From: an uncultured Roseobacter sp.
Lineage (GTDB): Bacteria > Pseudomonadota > Alphaproteobacteria > Rhodobacterales > Rhodobacteraceae
NCBI RefSeq assembly: GCF_947495275.1
Contig: NZ_CANLYL010000001.1
Span: 496,001-560,000, forward strand
DNA length: 64,000 bases
Direction of reading: 5' to 3'
The notes below the pieces were generated by a model. The model was given only the letters and a program-made list of their open reading frames with translations. It had not been told where the DNA came from and ran no database searches. Positions 39,201 through 47,394 of this stretch are shown here, piece by piece. A program made the translations under genes and the position numbers. How positions within the stretch are numbered: the stretch's first letter is position 1; the number at the start of each line of letters is the position of its first letter.

Positions 39201-39739
39201 GTGTCGTGGATGACGAGGACCTCTCCGGCTATCTGATGTATCCCAAGGTCTTTCTGGACTATATGGGCCGGCATCGCATTTATGGTCCGGTGCGAACGTT
39301 GCCGACGCGCACGTTTTTCTACGGCATGGAACCCGGTGAAGAGATCGCCGCCGAAATAGACCCGGGCAAGACGCTCGAAATTCGCCTGCAGGCTGTGGGC
39401 GACACAAATGAAGATGGCGAAGTGAAGGTATTCTTTGAACTCAATGGCCAACCGCGCGTGATCCGGGTGCCGAACCGTCTGGTCAAAGCCACCACCGCAC
39501 AACGCCCCAAGGCTGAGGTGGGCAATGCCAACCATATCGGCGCGCCAATGCCAGGCGTCGTGGCCTCTGTTGCCGCAACGCCAGGTGCCAAGGTGAATGC
39601 GGGCGATCTGTTGCTGACCATCGAAGCCATGAAGATGGAAACCGGCCTGCACGCGGAACGGGACGCCATCGTTAAAGCTGTGCACGTGGCACCCGGCGGC
39701 CAAATCGATGCAAAAGATTTGCTGGTCGAATTGGAATAG
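36299..39739 (+). CDS. pyc: Pyruvate carboxylase
   Basis: A biotin enzyme of 1146 residues that carboxylates pyruvate to oxaloacetate. The order is biotin carboxylase (about 1-450; FRKILIANRGEIAIR, GGGGRGMRPIEAE, YFIEVNPRVQVEHTVTEE), carboxyltransferase (about 525-800; TTMRDGHQSLLATRM with metal-binding Asp, GLKDMAGLLKP, HFHTHDTAG), the tetramerisation region, and the biotinyl domain at the end with EAMKMET, biotinylated on Lys 1112. All parts are intact and the length is standard. The ATG at 36299 has GAGG seven bases upstream; an earlier in-frame ATG at 36191 would add 36 residues without similarity. It is anaplerotic and important for growth on C3 compounds. Confidence 0.97.
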   Translation: MTEFRKILIANRGEIAIRIMRAANEMGKKTVAVYAEEDKLGLHRFKADEAYRIGEGLGPVAAYLSIDEMIRVAKASGADAIHPGYGLLSENPDFVDACDQNGITFIGPRAETMRALGDKASARRVAMEAGVPVIPATEVLGDDMKAIRADAKEIGYPLMLKASWGGGGRGMRPIEAEAELEEKVLEGRREAEAAFGNGEGYLEKMILRARHVEVQILGDKHGGMYHLYERDCSVQRRNQKVVERAPAPYLTDTQRTEICDLGYKICKHVNYECAGTVEFLMDMETEKFYFIEVNPRVQVEHTVTEEVTGIDIVQAQILIAEGKTIAEATGKPTQADVHLTGHALQTRITTEDPQNNFIPDYGRITAFREATGMGIRLDGGTAYSGGVITRYYDSLLVKVTAKAQTPQAAIARMDRALREFRIRGVSTNIAFVENLLKHPTFLDNTYHTKFIDQTPDLFQFTRRRDRGTKVLTYIADITVNGHPETKDHPRPGAHVKDPKPPALKAEPMMGTRNLLEQKGPQAVADWMKGQRQLLITDTTMRDGHQSLLATRMRSHDMIKVAPAYSANLPQLFSVECWGGATFDVAYRFLQECPWQRLRDLRAAMPNLMTQMLLRASNGVGYTNYPDNVVQEFVRVAANTGVDVFRVFDSLNWVENMRVAMDAVIESGKVCEGSICYTGDINDPDRAKYDLKYYVDMGKELRDAGAHVLGLKDMAGLLKPAAARQLIKALKTEVGLPIHFHTHDTAGVACATILAAAEAGVDAVDCAMDALSGNTSQATLGTVVAALKNSDRDTGLDMAAVREISDYWEEVRGHYAAFETGMQAPSSEVYLHEMPGGQFTNLKAQAASLGLEDRWPEVARTYADVNQMFGDIVKVTPSSKVVGDMALMMVAQGLTRDEVENPETEVSFPDSVVDMMRGNLGQPPGGFPESIVKKVLKDEKPNTARPGKHLAPADLEALRSEASDAMEGRVVDDEDLSGYLMYPKVFLDYMGRHRIYGPVRTLPTRTFFYGMEPGEEIAAEIDPGKTLEIRLQAVGDTNEDGEVKVFFELNGQPRVIRVPNRLVKATTAQRPKAEVGNANHIGAPMPGVVASVAATPGAKVNAGDLLLTIEAMKMETGLHAERDAIVKAVHVAPGGQIDAKDLLVELE

Positions 39740-39854
39740 CAATTCGTTCGCGCCGGGAAGTTGCGTTGACGGGCGAACCGGTGGTGATGATGACGCATCT
39801 AACAATGAACCGGGCGGGGCCTGTGCGCCCCACCGACCATGAGGAGCCGGAGTT

Positions 39855-40235
39855 ATGAAAATCGCTTCATTCTCCTTCATCGTGCCGGAATATGATCCTG
39901 CAATCCGGTTCTTTTGTGACGTGCTCGGATTTGAGTTGATTGCCGATATTCCTCAAGGCCACAAACGTTGGGTTGAAGTCCAAGCGCCGGGGGCCGAAAC
40001 TTCCGTCATACTCGCCCGCGCCGACGGCAAGCGCCAGGAAACGATGATCGGGAACCAGGGCGCCGGCCGGGTCTGGCTCTTCCTTGAGACACATGATTTT
40101 GATCGAGATCATGCACGATTGCAGGACAAGGGCATCGTATTTGAAGAAGAGCCCCGCGCCGAAACTTACGGCAAAGTGGCGGTTTTCCGCGACCCATTTG
40201 GCAATCGTTGGGATTTGATCGAGAAATACATGTGA
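39855..40235 (+). CDS. VOC (glyoxalase/bleomycin-resistance) family protein
   Basis: A single-domain protein of 126 residues of the vicinal oxygen chelate superfamily, with two beta-alpha-beta-beta-beta units: SFIVPEYDPAIRFFCDVLGFELI at the start and VWLFLETHDFDRDHARLQDKGI in the middle, ending with FRDPFGNRWDLIEKY. The usual first metal His is replaced (Ser/Phe/Ile-Val), while the final Glu region is kept, so metal binding is doubtful. A GAGGAGCCGGAG site precedes the ATG. The substrate is not known. Confidence 0.85.
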   Translation: MKIASFSFIVPEYDPAIRFFCDVLGFELIADIPQGHKRWVEVQAPGAETSVILARADGKRQETMIGNQGAGRVWLFLETHDFDRDHARLQDKGIVFEEEPRAETYGKVAVFRDPFGNRWDLIEKYM

Positions 40236-40349
40236 CCCGGCCAAGCCGCCGATGAAACGGGAACAATCCGTGAGAAGTTTTTTACCTAATTGCGGTTTTT
40301 CCTCTTGCAGGGCGGAGACCGCAACGCTATCTCACAGCCACCGAAGGAA

Positions 40350-40424
40350 GCGGGCGTAGCTCAGGGGTAGAGCATAACCTTGCCAAGGTTAGGGTCGGGC
40401 GTTCGAATCGCCTCGCCCGCTCCA
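40350..40424 (+). tRNA. tRNA-Gly (GCC)
   Basis: A full cloverleaf with the 3' CCA encoded. The acceptor stem is GCGGGCG (40350-40356) with CGCCCGC (40414-40420), the D arm GCTC...GAGC, the anticodon loop TTGCCAA between TAACC and GGTTA, and the T arm GGGCG-TTCGAAT-CGCCT. The anticodon GCC reads glycine codons GGC and GGU. It stands at the left border of the glycan cassette that follows. Confidence 0.96.
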
Positions 40425-40894
40425 ATCGGTTTCCTGCAAAATCAACTATGCAGACAGATGCTGCCATTCTTGTCAGCCTCAAAAACAATAACCCAATTAT
40501 CCCCAACAGCTTGGCAAGTGAGCTCCGAAAGGCGGGGCCGCTGGCGGGTATGATGTGCGTGAATGACTTTCAGTCGTCGGCATGAGATCAAGTGTCGCTT
40601 GGCCAGCCATGGGCATCAATGTCAAATCATCAGCAGTCAAGATATCTTTGCTCTCCTAGGTCACGCCGCAAACCTCTGCTTGTCGTTAAGGAAACGGAAG
40701 TAATCTGCTGTTTAGACTGCGGAATGCGTGAAATTGAAAACGCGTCCGATCATTGTCTGATAACGGCCCCGAATTTGCCACTATACCGGTTCATACGATC
40801 ATCAACCAGTCCTGTGGGCCCCAAGTACCGATCTCCGTTGGGTTACCCACAATAGAAACTGGCGCAGCAACGGTTAAGGGATGAGGTGCCGCGA
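40425..40894. other. Region between tRNA-Gly and the glycan cassette
   Basis: A 470-base region of lower GC than its surroundings. A small plus-strand frame (40592-40855) has no recognisable domain and no convincing ribosome-binding site. I see no copy of the tRNA 3' end here, and nothing else that can be named. Confidence 0.5.
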
Positions 40895-41767
40895 ATGAAA
40901 GATATGGATGTAAATTCGGAGTGGTTGATCGAAGACGCCGCCTGCCCGATGTGCGGCGGTACGGAGGCTGGGGAGACGCCTTATTCTCAACCCCCGTTCA
41001 AAGTTAAACGTTGCAAATCCTGCACGCTCAACTTTCTCAGCCCCCGTCTCGCGGCCGAAGAAGCCAACAGGTTTTACCAGAGTGACACCTATTTTTCAGG
41101 CGGCGACGGCGTATCCGGCTATGATGACTACGCAGTTCAGGAGCAGAGTTTGCGGGCAACTTTTCGCAAACTGCTCGATACAATTGAGGCTCAATGCGCG
41201 ACAGGCGGCTCGCTTTTGGAGGTCGGCTGCGGACCTGGATATCTGCTGGACGAGGCACGCGACCAGTTCGACACCCTGTCAGGTGTTGAGCTTTCCGCCA
41301 GCGCTGCGAAAAGCGCGCGCCAAAGGACGTCTGCCCGGATTTACCTGAGTATCGACGAGATCGAAGACGCCCCGGCTTTCGATTGTATCGTAGCCACACA
41401 TGTCATTGAGCACATTTATGAGCCCGTAGCGTTTGTCGAAAGCCTCGCCAAACGTTTGAAACCGGGTGGCAGCGTTATCCTTGCGGCCCCCCATATGGGA
41501 AGCATTTTCCGACGCATCATGGGGCGACACTGGCCGTCGTTCAAATACCCGGAACATGTCTCCTTCTTTGACGAAAAAACCCTACCGGATCTCTTTCGTC
41601 GCGCCGGGCTCGACGTGGTGGAACGCGTCCCTTACCCCCATGTTTTCCCCTTGTCGCTCGTGCTCGCGAAGTTTGGCCTTCGCGGTCCACGCTGGACAGA
41701 CAGGATTAATGTCACCCTACCAGCAACAACCATCAGCTTCCGGGCACAGCATCGGAGCAATGGATGA
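40895..41767 (+). CDS. Class I SAM-dependent methyltransferase with N-terminal zinc ribbon
   Basis: A protein of 290 residues. A CxxC...CxxC ribbon (CPMCGG and RCKSCTLNFLSPRL) occupies about residues 15-50 and is followed by a class I methyltransferase fold: LLEVGCGPGYLLDEA as SAM loop, FDCIVATHVIEHIYEPVAFVE as motif II, and LKPGGSVILAAPH as motif III. The combination of ribbon plus methyltransferase 11/23 is frequent in sugar-modification clusters. GAGG is 7 bases before the ATG at 40895. The stop overlaps the next gene as ATGA, so the two are coupled, which suggests that it methylates a sugar or a lipid-linked glycan. Confidence 0.85.
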   Translation: MKDMDVNSEWLIEDAACPMCGGTEAGETPYSQPPFKVKRCKSCTLNFLSPRLAAEEANRFYQSDTYFSGGDGVSGYDDYAVQEQSLRATFRKLLDTIEAQCATGGSLLEVGCGPGYLLDEARDQFDTLSGVELSASAAKSARQRTSARIYLSIDEIEDAPAFDCIVATHVIEHIYEPVAFVESLAKRLKPGGSVILAAPHMGSIFRRIMGRHWPSFKYPEHVSFFDEKTLPDLFRRAGLDVVERVPYPHVFPLSLVLAKFGLRGPRWTDRINVTLPATTISFRAQHRSNG

Positions 41768-42783
41768 CAGATACGCCGCTGCTATCTGTCGTTATTCCTG
41801 CTTATCATGAGCAAGAAGGGTTGGTTGAAGCGCTTAATACCATCCGCCGTTTTGCGGATTCGCTGGGCTCGGTTGAATATATCATTATCGATGACGGCTC
41901 TACGGATGCGACCTGGCAGGTAATCCAGCAGATTTCATCTGGGCAAAGCAGTGTAACGGGCCTGCGCCTGTCCAGGAATTTTGGCAAGGAAGCTGCGATT
42001 TCAGCCGGTCTGAAAGCCGCCACTGGTGCCGCAGTCATCACGATTGATGCCGACCTTCAGCATCCGCCCGATATGATCCCGGAAATGTTCAGATGTTGGC
42101 AAGCCGGCGCCAAGGTCATTAACACAGTCAAACGCACGCGCGAAAACGAAGGGCCCCTGAAGGCCTGGATGACCCGGCGCTACTTCGACCTGTTCCACCG
42201 GCTCGCTGGCATTGACGTAGGCAATGCCTCAGACTTCAAGATGCTGGATCGCGAAGTGGTGGATTGTCTGAACGCCCTGCCGGAGAGAGAGCGATTCTAT
42301 CGCGGCCTCGTCGGATGGCTTGGATTTGAACAGCGCACCTTGCTGTTTGATGTCGCCCCACGCGTCGCGGGTAGTGGCAAGTGGTCATCGACCAAGCTCA
42401 TCCGTCTCGCACTGGATTCCATCGTCTCCTTCAGCACAACGCCCATGCATCTGATGACGTTGTTGGGGGCGGGCTTTGCGATCCTGGCAGCGGGCCTGAG
42501 TTTGCGCACTTTCTGGCTCTGGATGGCCGGGACCGCTGTCCCCGGGTTTTCCACGGTCATCCTGCTTCTAATTGTGGTTGGGTCGATCCTGATGATCGGC
42601 CTTGGCATCATTGGTATCTACATCGCGAAAATCTACGAAGAGGTCAAACAGCGCCCGGGCTTCATCGTTCAGCAGAGAGCGCAGTTTCCGGCGGCGCTGC
42701 CTCATAGCGATAAAGATCAAACGGACCAAGCCGAACCGGTTCCGCCGAGCGGGCCTGTACTTGTTCGAGAAGTGTCGCGCTGA
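41764..42783 (+). CDS. Polyprenyl-phosphate glycosyltransferase, GT2 family (GtrB/DPM1-like)
   Basis: A protein of 339 residues with a GT-A glycosyltransferase domain (LLSVVIPAYHEQEGL, IIDDGSTDATW, ITIDADLQHPPDMIPEM, ERERFYRGLVGWLGFEQ) and two C-terminal membrane helices from about residue 230. This is the structure of enzymes such as GtrB or DPM1 that load a sugar on undecaprenyl or dolichyl phosphate. The product would be a donor for a membrane transferase such as the one encoded on the opposite strand. Its 3' end overlaps the end of that convergent gene by 122 bases, an unusually long overlap. Confidence 0.88.
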   Translation: MTDTPLLSVVIPAYHEQEGLVEALNTIRRFADSLGSVEYIIIDDGSTDATWQVIQQISSGQSSVTGLRLSRNFGKEAAISAGLKAATGAAVITIDADLQHPPDMIPEMFRCWQAGAKVINTVKRTRENEGPLKAWMTRRYFDLFHRLAGIDVGNASDFKMLDREVVDCLNALPERERFYRGLVGWLGFEQRTLLFDVAPRVAGSGKWSSTKLIRLALDSIVSFSTTPMHLMTLLGAGFAILAAGLSLRTFWLWMAGTAVPGFSTVILLLIVVGSILMIGLGIIGIYIAKIYEEVKQRPGFIVQQRAQFPAALPHSDKDQTDQAEPVPPSGPVLVREVSR

Positions 42784-44362
42784 GCGGCGTGAGATATTTA
42801 TCCTTTCGCCTATGGACGACGTAAATTGGTGCAGCATCATCGAGTGCGCCCAACGTAGCGTGAACGTCCTCGTCCGAGCGTAGCCCCAACGGTGTGCCGT
42901 AGTACCGAACAGGGCTTGCACGCCCGGTCATAAAATTCAGCTCTGGATTCATCGGCAGTGTCATCAACAGCTCGTCAGGCTGTGCGTTGGTTTGGATAAA
43001 GTCGATGACCTGGCGATAGAGCGCTGCGTCATCGGGTTGAATGCGAAGACTGACGCCGGGTAGATCCGCCGCGACGTTCGATCTGCTTCGATACCCGTTC
43101 ACAGTACCCGCCACGCCGCGTTCGAGCGGTTGCCCGGCTTGAAATATGAGCGCCCAGCCTGAAATGGCACCCAGGAAAATCAGGACAACCGGCGTTGGCC
43201 GTATCAAAAGCACGGCAAACAAAATCGCCGGAAGCACGAAGAAGAGATAGATCGGGATCTGGTAGTGCAAGGCCCCGAGGCCCCAGAAGATAGCCAGCAT
43301 CACACTGGGCGCTACGGGCCGTCTGAGATAGAGGTTCAAACTCGCGACAATACCAAGGGATGGCACGCACAACACCAGAGCCAGCCATGCCGCGCCTGAC
43401 AGGATCGGTACAAGATTCCCCGGCTCCGCTATGTTCTGCCAGGCCAGTTGTAGTATCGCCAGGAAACTCGCCTGTTCGATGAACGCCTGACCATTGATCA
43501 GCAGCGCGGTGAACAAGATATCATTCACCCAATGAGAAAACGCATCCTGAGACAGCGCGACAAGCGCAAGCGGTGCCCCGGCGGCCAGAAACCCCGCGAC
43601 AACAAGCGAGACCGTCCGCCCGGTAAAAGACCAAGAGAACTGTGCACGCATCATGCCGATCATGAGAAGCAAGATTGGCCAGATACCAGCCCAGAGCACA
43701 CCGAACAACTGCTGCTTGGAGATCAGGTAAACGGAGAGGCCCGCAACCGAGATGCACCCGATAACGAATGCAGGCAGCCGGGATTGGCCGGTCTCTCTCG
43801 AGGCTTCGCTTAGCAATACGGCAATCAACCCAAGGGCCAGGAAAACACCGCTCAGCTGCCTGGTAAAAAAGCAAACCCCAACGATGGCACCTGCCATTAG
43901 CAATCGCTTGGCCGACGCTTTCGGCATTTTTTCCAAGCATAGACACAGGCAGAAAAAGGCTCCGAGAGCGTGCCAATTGGCACTGGGGTTCGGGAATTGC
44001 ACAAAGGAAAATGCCGCTACTGTGACGGTCCCGACAAGCGCAACCCAATTGCCGTGAGAACGGAGCAAAATGTAAACGATCATGCATTGCACGAAGCTGA
44101 TGAACACCAGCGGGTATCGCAGGCTCAGCAAATCCTCGCCAAACATGCGAAATGCCCAGGCATTCAAAAGGTTGCCGTAGCCACCATGCAGATCAATGAT
44201 GTCACGATGAATGATTGCGCCTGCATTGGCGCGTTGGGCGACATAGGCATAAACCCCCTCATCCACAGGCCACCAGAATTGGTCATGAAAATTGATCAGG
44301 ATCGCAGAAACACCCGTCAAGGCAACCGCAAACGCAGCTAAATCGAGACGCGATTCACCCAT
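42662..44362 (-). CDS. Polytopic membrane protein, GT-C-like glycosyltransferase candidate
   Basis: A protein of 566 residues with about ten to twelve membrane helices and a soluble C-terminal domain of roughly 130 residues. The first periplasmic loop reads HDQFWWPVDEGVYAYVAQRANAG, with the acidic residues expected in GT-C transferases such as ArnT and the PMT family, which take sugars from polyprenyl phosphates. I cannot name a closer family. The start at 44362 overlaps the flippase-like gene by 8 bases; the longer frame up to 44482 lies entirely within that gene. The function as transferase is inferred from fold and from the GT2 neighbour. Confidence 0.7.
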   Translation of the reverse strand: MGESRLDLAAFAVALTGVSAILINFHDQFWWPVDEGVYAYVAQRANAGAIIHRDIIDLHGGYGNLLNAWAFRMFGEDLLSLRYPLVFISFVQCMIVYILLRSHGNWVALVGTVTVAAFSFVQFPNPSANWHALGAFFCLCLCLEKMPKASAKRLLMAGAIVGVCFFTRQLSGVFLALGLIAVLLSEASRETGQSRLPAFVIGCISVAGLSVYLISKQQLFGVLWAGIWPILLLMIGMMRAQFSWSFTGRTVSLVVAGFLAAGAPLALVALSQDAFSHWVNDILFTALLINGQAFIEQASFLAILQLAWQNIAEPGNLVPILSGAAWLALVLCVPSLGIVASLNLYLRRPVAPSVMLAIFWGLGALHYQIPIYLFFVLPAILFAVLLIRPTPVVLIFLGAISGWALIFQAGQPLERGVAGTVNGYRSRSNVAADLPGVSLRIQPDDAALYRQVIDFIQTNAQPDELLMTLPMNPELNFMTGRASPVRYYGTPLGLRSDEDVHATLGALDDAAPIYVVHRRKDKYLTPLSATLLEQVQARSAEPVRLGPFDLYRYEAAPPETALSAER

Positions 44363-45365
44363 TCTCGCCAGCTTGCGTAGCACCAAAAAGGCTGAGAGTG
44401 GCTGTTCCCAGTCCCGCCGCGATAACCTGGGTGAGCCCGAACAATAACGCCATCGCAATCGCCATTGATGCTGGAAGACCAATCATCGAGAAAGCTGCGA
44501 CAGCGGCGATCTCCCGTGTGCCCCATCCGCCTACCGACACCGGAATCGACGCTGCCAGCAACACTGCCGGAAACAGGGCTAACAACTGAGCAACCGTCAC
44601 CGCTAGGTCTTGATCTAAAATGAACGACCAGACAATTGCGATGGAAACAAGATGAGCGGCCACGGAAAGAGCCATGGAAGCGAAGAAAATGGGGCCATTG
44701 GTGGATGGCGCTACTGCATCTCGCATGTTGTCGCGCGGGGGGGCGAGACCACTTCGAGGGTAGGCCAACACGGCGACGCCAGATAGTAGCAAGCATGTTG
44801 TTACCACGATCCATAATGGAAGTATGCTTGGTTCGAGCAAGGCCCCAATCAACACGATAACGCCGAGAGATATCAGCCCGATTATCCGATCAAAAACTCC
44901 CACACGCATGGCAGATTTCAGCGTCAGGCCAAATCTGCGTACGAGCCAGATACGCCCTGCATCTCCCATCAGCGAGGTCGGCAATAGCATATTCGCCAAC
45001 GTGGAGGCGAATGTGAGACGCGTTGCGTCCATGCCGCCAATTTTAGCACCCGAAGCACGGGCAATGATAATGAACCGCCATGATGCCAGCAAAATGATCA
45101 CGACATGCAGTATGATCATCACAGCAAAGGTGGACCATGAGACAGCAATAATATGCGCCCGGACTTGTTTGAGATCGACCAAACCTGCGGCCAGAAACGC
45201 CAAGCAGGCGAGGCTGGCCAGTCGCAGACCGACACCAAATCGTTTGCTCTTTATGTCGGTGTCAGCGCGCGGCTGAAGTCTTTGCGCAAAGTTTGGAAGC
45301 GGCAATTCGTCTTGCCGCGATCCACCGCCTGCTGCGCCTTCAGACATAAGCCGCGCCTGTGTCAT
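44355..45365 (-). CDS. Lysylphosphatidylglycerol synthase TM-domain (flippase-like) protein
   Basis: A membrane protein of 336 residues with about eight helices, resembling the LPG_synthase_TM family (PF03706, which includes the flippase part of MprF and the AglD-like proteins). Typical elements are the SWSTFAVMIILHVVIILLASWRF helix, TLANMLLPTSLMGDAGRIWLVRR and PVSVGGWGTREIAA. There is no aminoacyl-transferase domain. In such clusters these proteins are thought to take part in moving lipid-linked material across the membrane. It stands between the histidine-rich membrane protein (gap 4 bases) and the GT-C-like gene (overlap 8 bases), so the three form one leftward operon. Confidence 0.82.
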   Translation of the reverse strand: MTQARLMSEGAAGGGSRQDELPLPNFAQRLQPRADTDIKSKRFGVGLRLASLACLAFLAAGLVDLKQVRAHIIAVSWSTFAVMIILHVVIILLASWRFIIIARASGAKIGGMDATRLTFASTLANMLLPTSLMGDAGRIWLVRRFGLTLKSAMRVGVFDRIIGLISLGVIVLIGALLEPSILPLWIVVTTCLLLSGVAVLAYPRSGLAPPRDNMRDAVAPSTNGPIFFASMALSVAAHLVSIAIVWSFILDQDLAVTVAQLLALFPAVLLAASIPVSVGGWGTREIAAVAAFSMIGLPASMAIAMALLFGLTQVIAAGLGTATLSLFGATQAGENG

Positions 45366-45369
45366 TCGA

Positions 45370-46422
45370 TCAGCCTTCTAGATCGAGTGTCTTTTGCATC
45401 TTGGGTTTGCGCAGCTTCCAGATTTTGCTGTCGACCATATAGTGATGGAAATTGACAATCTGATAGAGCACGATCGTTGCCGACAGCCCTGCAAAAAACA
45501 ACCAGTCGATGGTCCTTAAAACACCCCAATAGACAACACCGGTGATCGCCACGCAGGTCAGAAGGTAGAGCCACAGGCGCCCGGATTGGGAAATGTAGGA
45601 CAAGAACTTGGCATCTGGATCAACGCCGCCGCTAAAACGTTTGTTGTTATACATCCAGACGAAGAGAATGTATTGCGCGTTGTGCCAGATATTGATCATC
45701 AACCAACCCAGGGTGATGTCGCTTGTCGCGATATAGGCGAGATAGAAGATCGCAAAATGCGTCATCATGTACATGGTGTGCACAATCGCCAGACGTCCTT
45801 CCGCGGTCGCTCTGACTCGCGCGATGAGCCAATAGATCAATAGCCCCATCGCGACATATCCGGAAAGATTCGCCAGAAGGGGAGGAACCGGAAACGACCA
45901 AAGCTCCATGCCAATGAATGTTGGATGCTGCTCCGCAGATCGGCTCAGAATACCAAATACCGGCACCGCGTAAAAAATGGCCTGATCCAGCCAACCGTCC
46001 TCATAGCTGGCCTCTCTATCCTTGCCGCGGTAAGCTCTTGAAATTCCCCAGCTTTGCCGAGTGTAGTGATACCACTGCCAATAGAAATAGATGGTCACGA
46101 CGACCCAAAGCCCCGCAATCCAGACAACCCCCAGCGTGGCGACAATCACAATCGGCAACAACCCGACCATCAAGAACCGGTGTTCCTGGAAACTCTCTTT
46201 GTCGAAACAAATCCGCGTAAAGGTGGAGATGACATGGTGATACCCCAAAAACCACAGATCGATCACGAGGATGGGATAGAAAAGGCTTGGTTCAACCAGA
46301 ATGACGAGGGCCGTTATACAGGATAAAGCCAGAAGCCCGAAGATGAATCCGGTATCAAATCGGGCGTTACGTATCCACGGTAATTCCGCGTATGATTGGG
46401 TGGGGACTGCCGTATCGGTCAC
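45370..46422 (-). CDS. Histidine-rich polytopic membrane protein of unknown function
   Basis: A protein of 350 residues with about eight to nine membrane helices. Conserved-looking His clusters lie at the helix ends: GYHHVISTFTR, WQWYHYTRQSWG, NIWHNAQYI and NFHHYMVDSKIWK. Such a pattern is reminiscent of membrane di-iron hydroxylases or desaturases, but I cannot assign it to that or any other family. The start is taken as GTG at 46422, with GAGG 9 bases upstream; a TTG at 46437 is also in frame. It heads the three-gene leftward membrane operon of the glycan cassette and may modify a lipid carrier or glycan. Confidence 0.7.
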   Translation of the reverse strand: MTDTAVPTQSYAELPWIRNARFDTGFIFGLLALSCITALVILVEPSLFYPILVIDLWFLGYHHVISTFTRICFDKESFQEHRFLMVGLLPIVIVATLGVVWIAGLWVVVTIYFYWQWYHYTRQSWGISRAYRGKDREASYEDGWLDQAIFYAVPVFGILSRSAEQHPTFIGMELWSFPVPPLLANLSGYVAMGLLIYWLIARVRATAEGRLAIVHTMYMMTHFAIFYLAYIATSDITLGWLMINIWHNAQYILFVWMYNNKRFSGGVDPDAKFLSYISQSGRLWLYLLTCVAITGVVYWGVLRTIDWLFFAGLSATIVLYQIVNFHHYMVDSKIWKLRKPKMQKTLDLEG

Positions 46423-46767
46423 TGCTGCTTTCCTCAAAATTTATTATTGTTAGCCTGACAAAGGTTTCGTTTTCGTATCCAAGGAAAATGGCAAGTTTCA
46501 GGCATTTAAACGGCAATTGTCATGTATTGTTCAGTCGTGTTGCGCGGCCCCGAGAGAGGCCGGTCGATAGAGCGATGCAGGAGTATATGCGAGCCCGAAA
46601 ACCGCCCTGCGCCGCGTTTGGGAGGGTATTTCCGGCAGCGACAGTTTGTCCGACGACGGCCTTTGAAAGACCCTATCCACGAACGAACAAAGCACCGAAA
46701 ATCAACCTTAACTTGATTTTTATGCGGAAAATTGGCAATATCTGGCTTTTTTTAAGGAGGATTTTTC
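46423..46767. other. Intergenic region between divergent cassette and amidase
   Basis: 345 bases between two divergent genes, which should hold promoters for both. The last part is A/T-rich and ends in a perfect AAGGAGG ribosome-binding site for the amidase gene. I see no other assignable element. Confidence 0.5.
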
Positions 46768-47394
46768 ATGGCCAGGTTTGAAATTGTACCGCATTTAAAT
46801 TTTTTCAGCAGAAAGGAATGGGTCACGAATAACGTGTTACCCAGACTGGGTGGCAAAGTTGACCGCAATGATCGCACACATGTGTTCATCCACCACACGG
46901 TAACGCCGGATTCAGATAGCACACCCAACATCTGGGAAACGGAAGACGAAATTTTTGATCGGATGCGCAAATTGCAAGTCATCCGACCCACGCTTGGTCT
47001 GGATATTCCCTACAATTTCGTGGCCTTCATCATGGATAACGGTGATCTGAACATTTGCGAGGGTCGTGGCGAAGATCGCACCGGCGCTCATACAAAGGGT
47101 CACAACACACAGGCGATTGCGGTGTCTTTCGCAGGGAATTTTGAGGATCTCTCCGTCGATGGTGCTGATCTCAAAGGTAAGATGAGGCTTCTGTCTTTCT
47201 TCCTCGGTTGGCTTAAGTTCGACCCCAGTCACCCGGATTACGGACAGTTCAAGGAAATGAAAAACCTCGGCTCTCTTGCACCCAGCGGCAGAAAAGTATT
47301 TGCTCACGGCGATGTAAAGGCGACGGCATGCCCTGGTAGGAAAATCGTGCGCCACTTGGACGAGGTAGATTTTCTTGATCCCAAAAACGCGTAA
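46768..47394 (+). CDS. PGRP/amidase_2-type N-acetylmuramoyl-L-alanine amidase
   Basis: A protein of 208 residues with a peptidoglycan-recognition-type amidase fold. The zinc ligands seem to be present: His in VFIHHTVTP near residue 42, His in FAHGDVKATACPGRK near residue 175 and Cys in the same motif (the family has His or Cys here). The tyrosine in IPYNFVAF is also in the usual position. It should cut the bond between MurNAc and the stem peptide. No signal peptide is visible, so export must be by another way (lysis, type VI secretion) or the target is cytoplasmic. The ribosome-binding site AAGGAGG is very strong. The next gene, for an exported protein, overlaps it by 20 bases. Confidence 0.82.
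   Translation: MARFEIVPHLNFFSRKEWVTNNVLPRLGGKVDRNDRTHVFIHHTVTPDSDSTPNIWETEDEIFDRMRKLQVIRPTLGLDIPYNFVAFIMDNGDLNICEGRGEDRTGAHTKGHNTQAIAVSFAGNFEDLSVDGADLKGKMRLLSFFLGWLKFDPSHPDYGQFKEMKNLGSLAPSGRKVFAHGDVKATACPGRKIVRHLDEVDFLDPKNA

Noticed and set aside
38771-39880. Minus-strand frame of 369 codons over the end of pyc
   Set aside because: Antisense shadow of the carboxyltransferase and biotinyl domains.
40592-40855. Plus-strand frame of 87 codons after tRNA-Gly
   Set aside because: No ribosome-binding site of note and no family-like sequence; CLDCG alone is too little to call a zinc protein.
40350-46767. Integrated phage or conjugative element at tRNA-Gly
   Set aside because: No integrase, phage structural or transfer genes are seen, and no second copy of the tRNA 3' end was found in the window.
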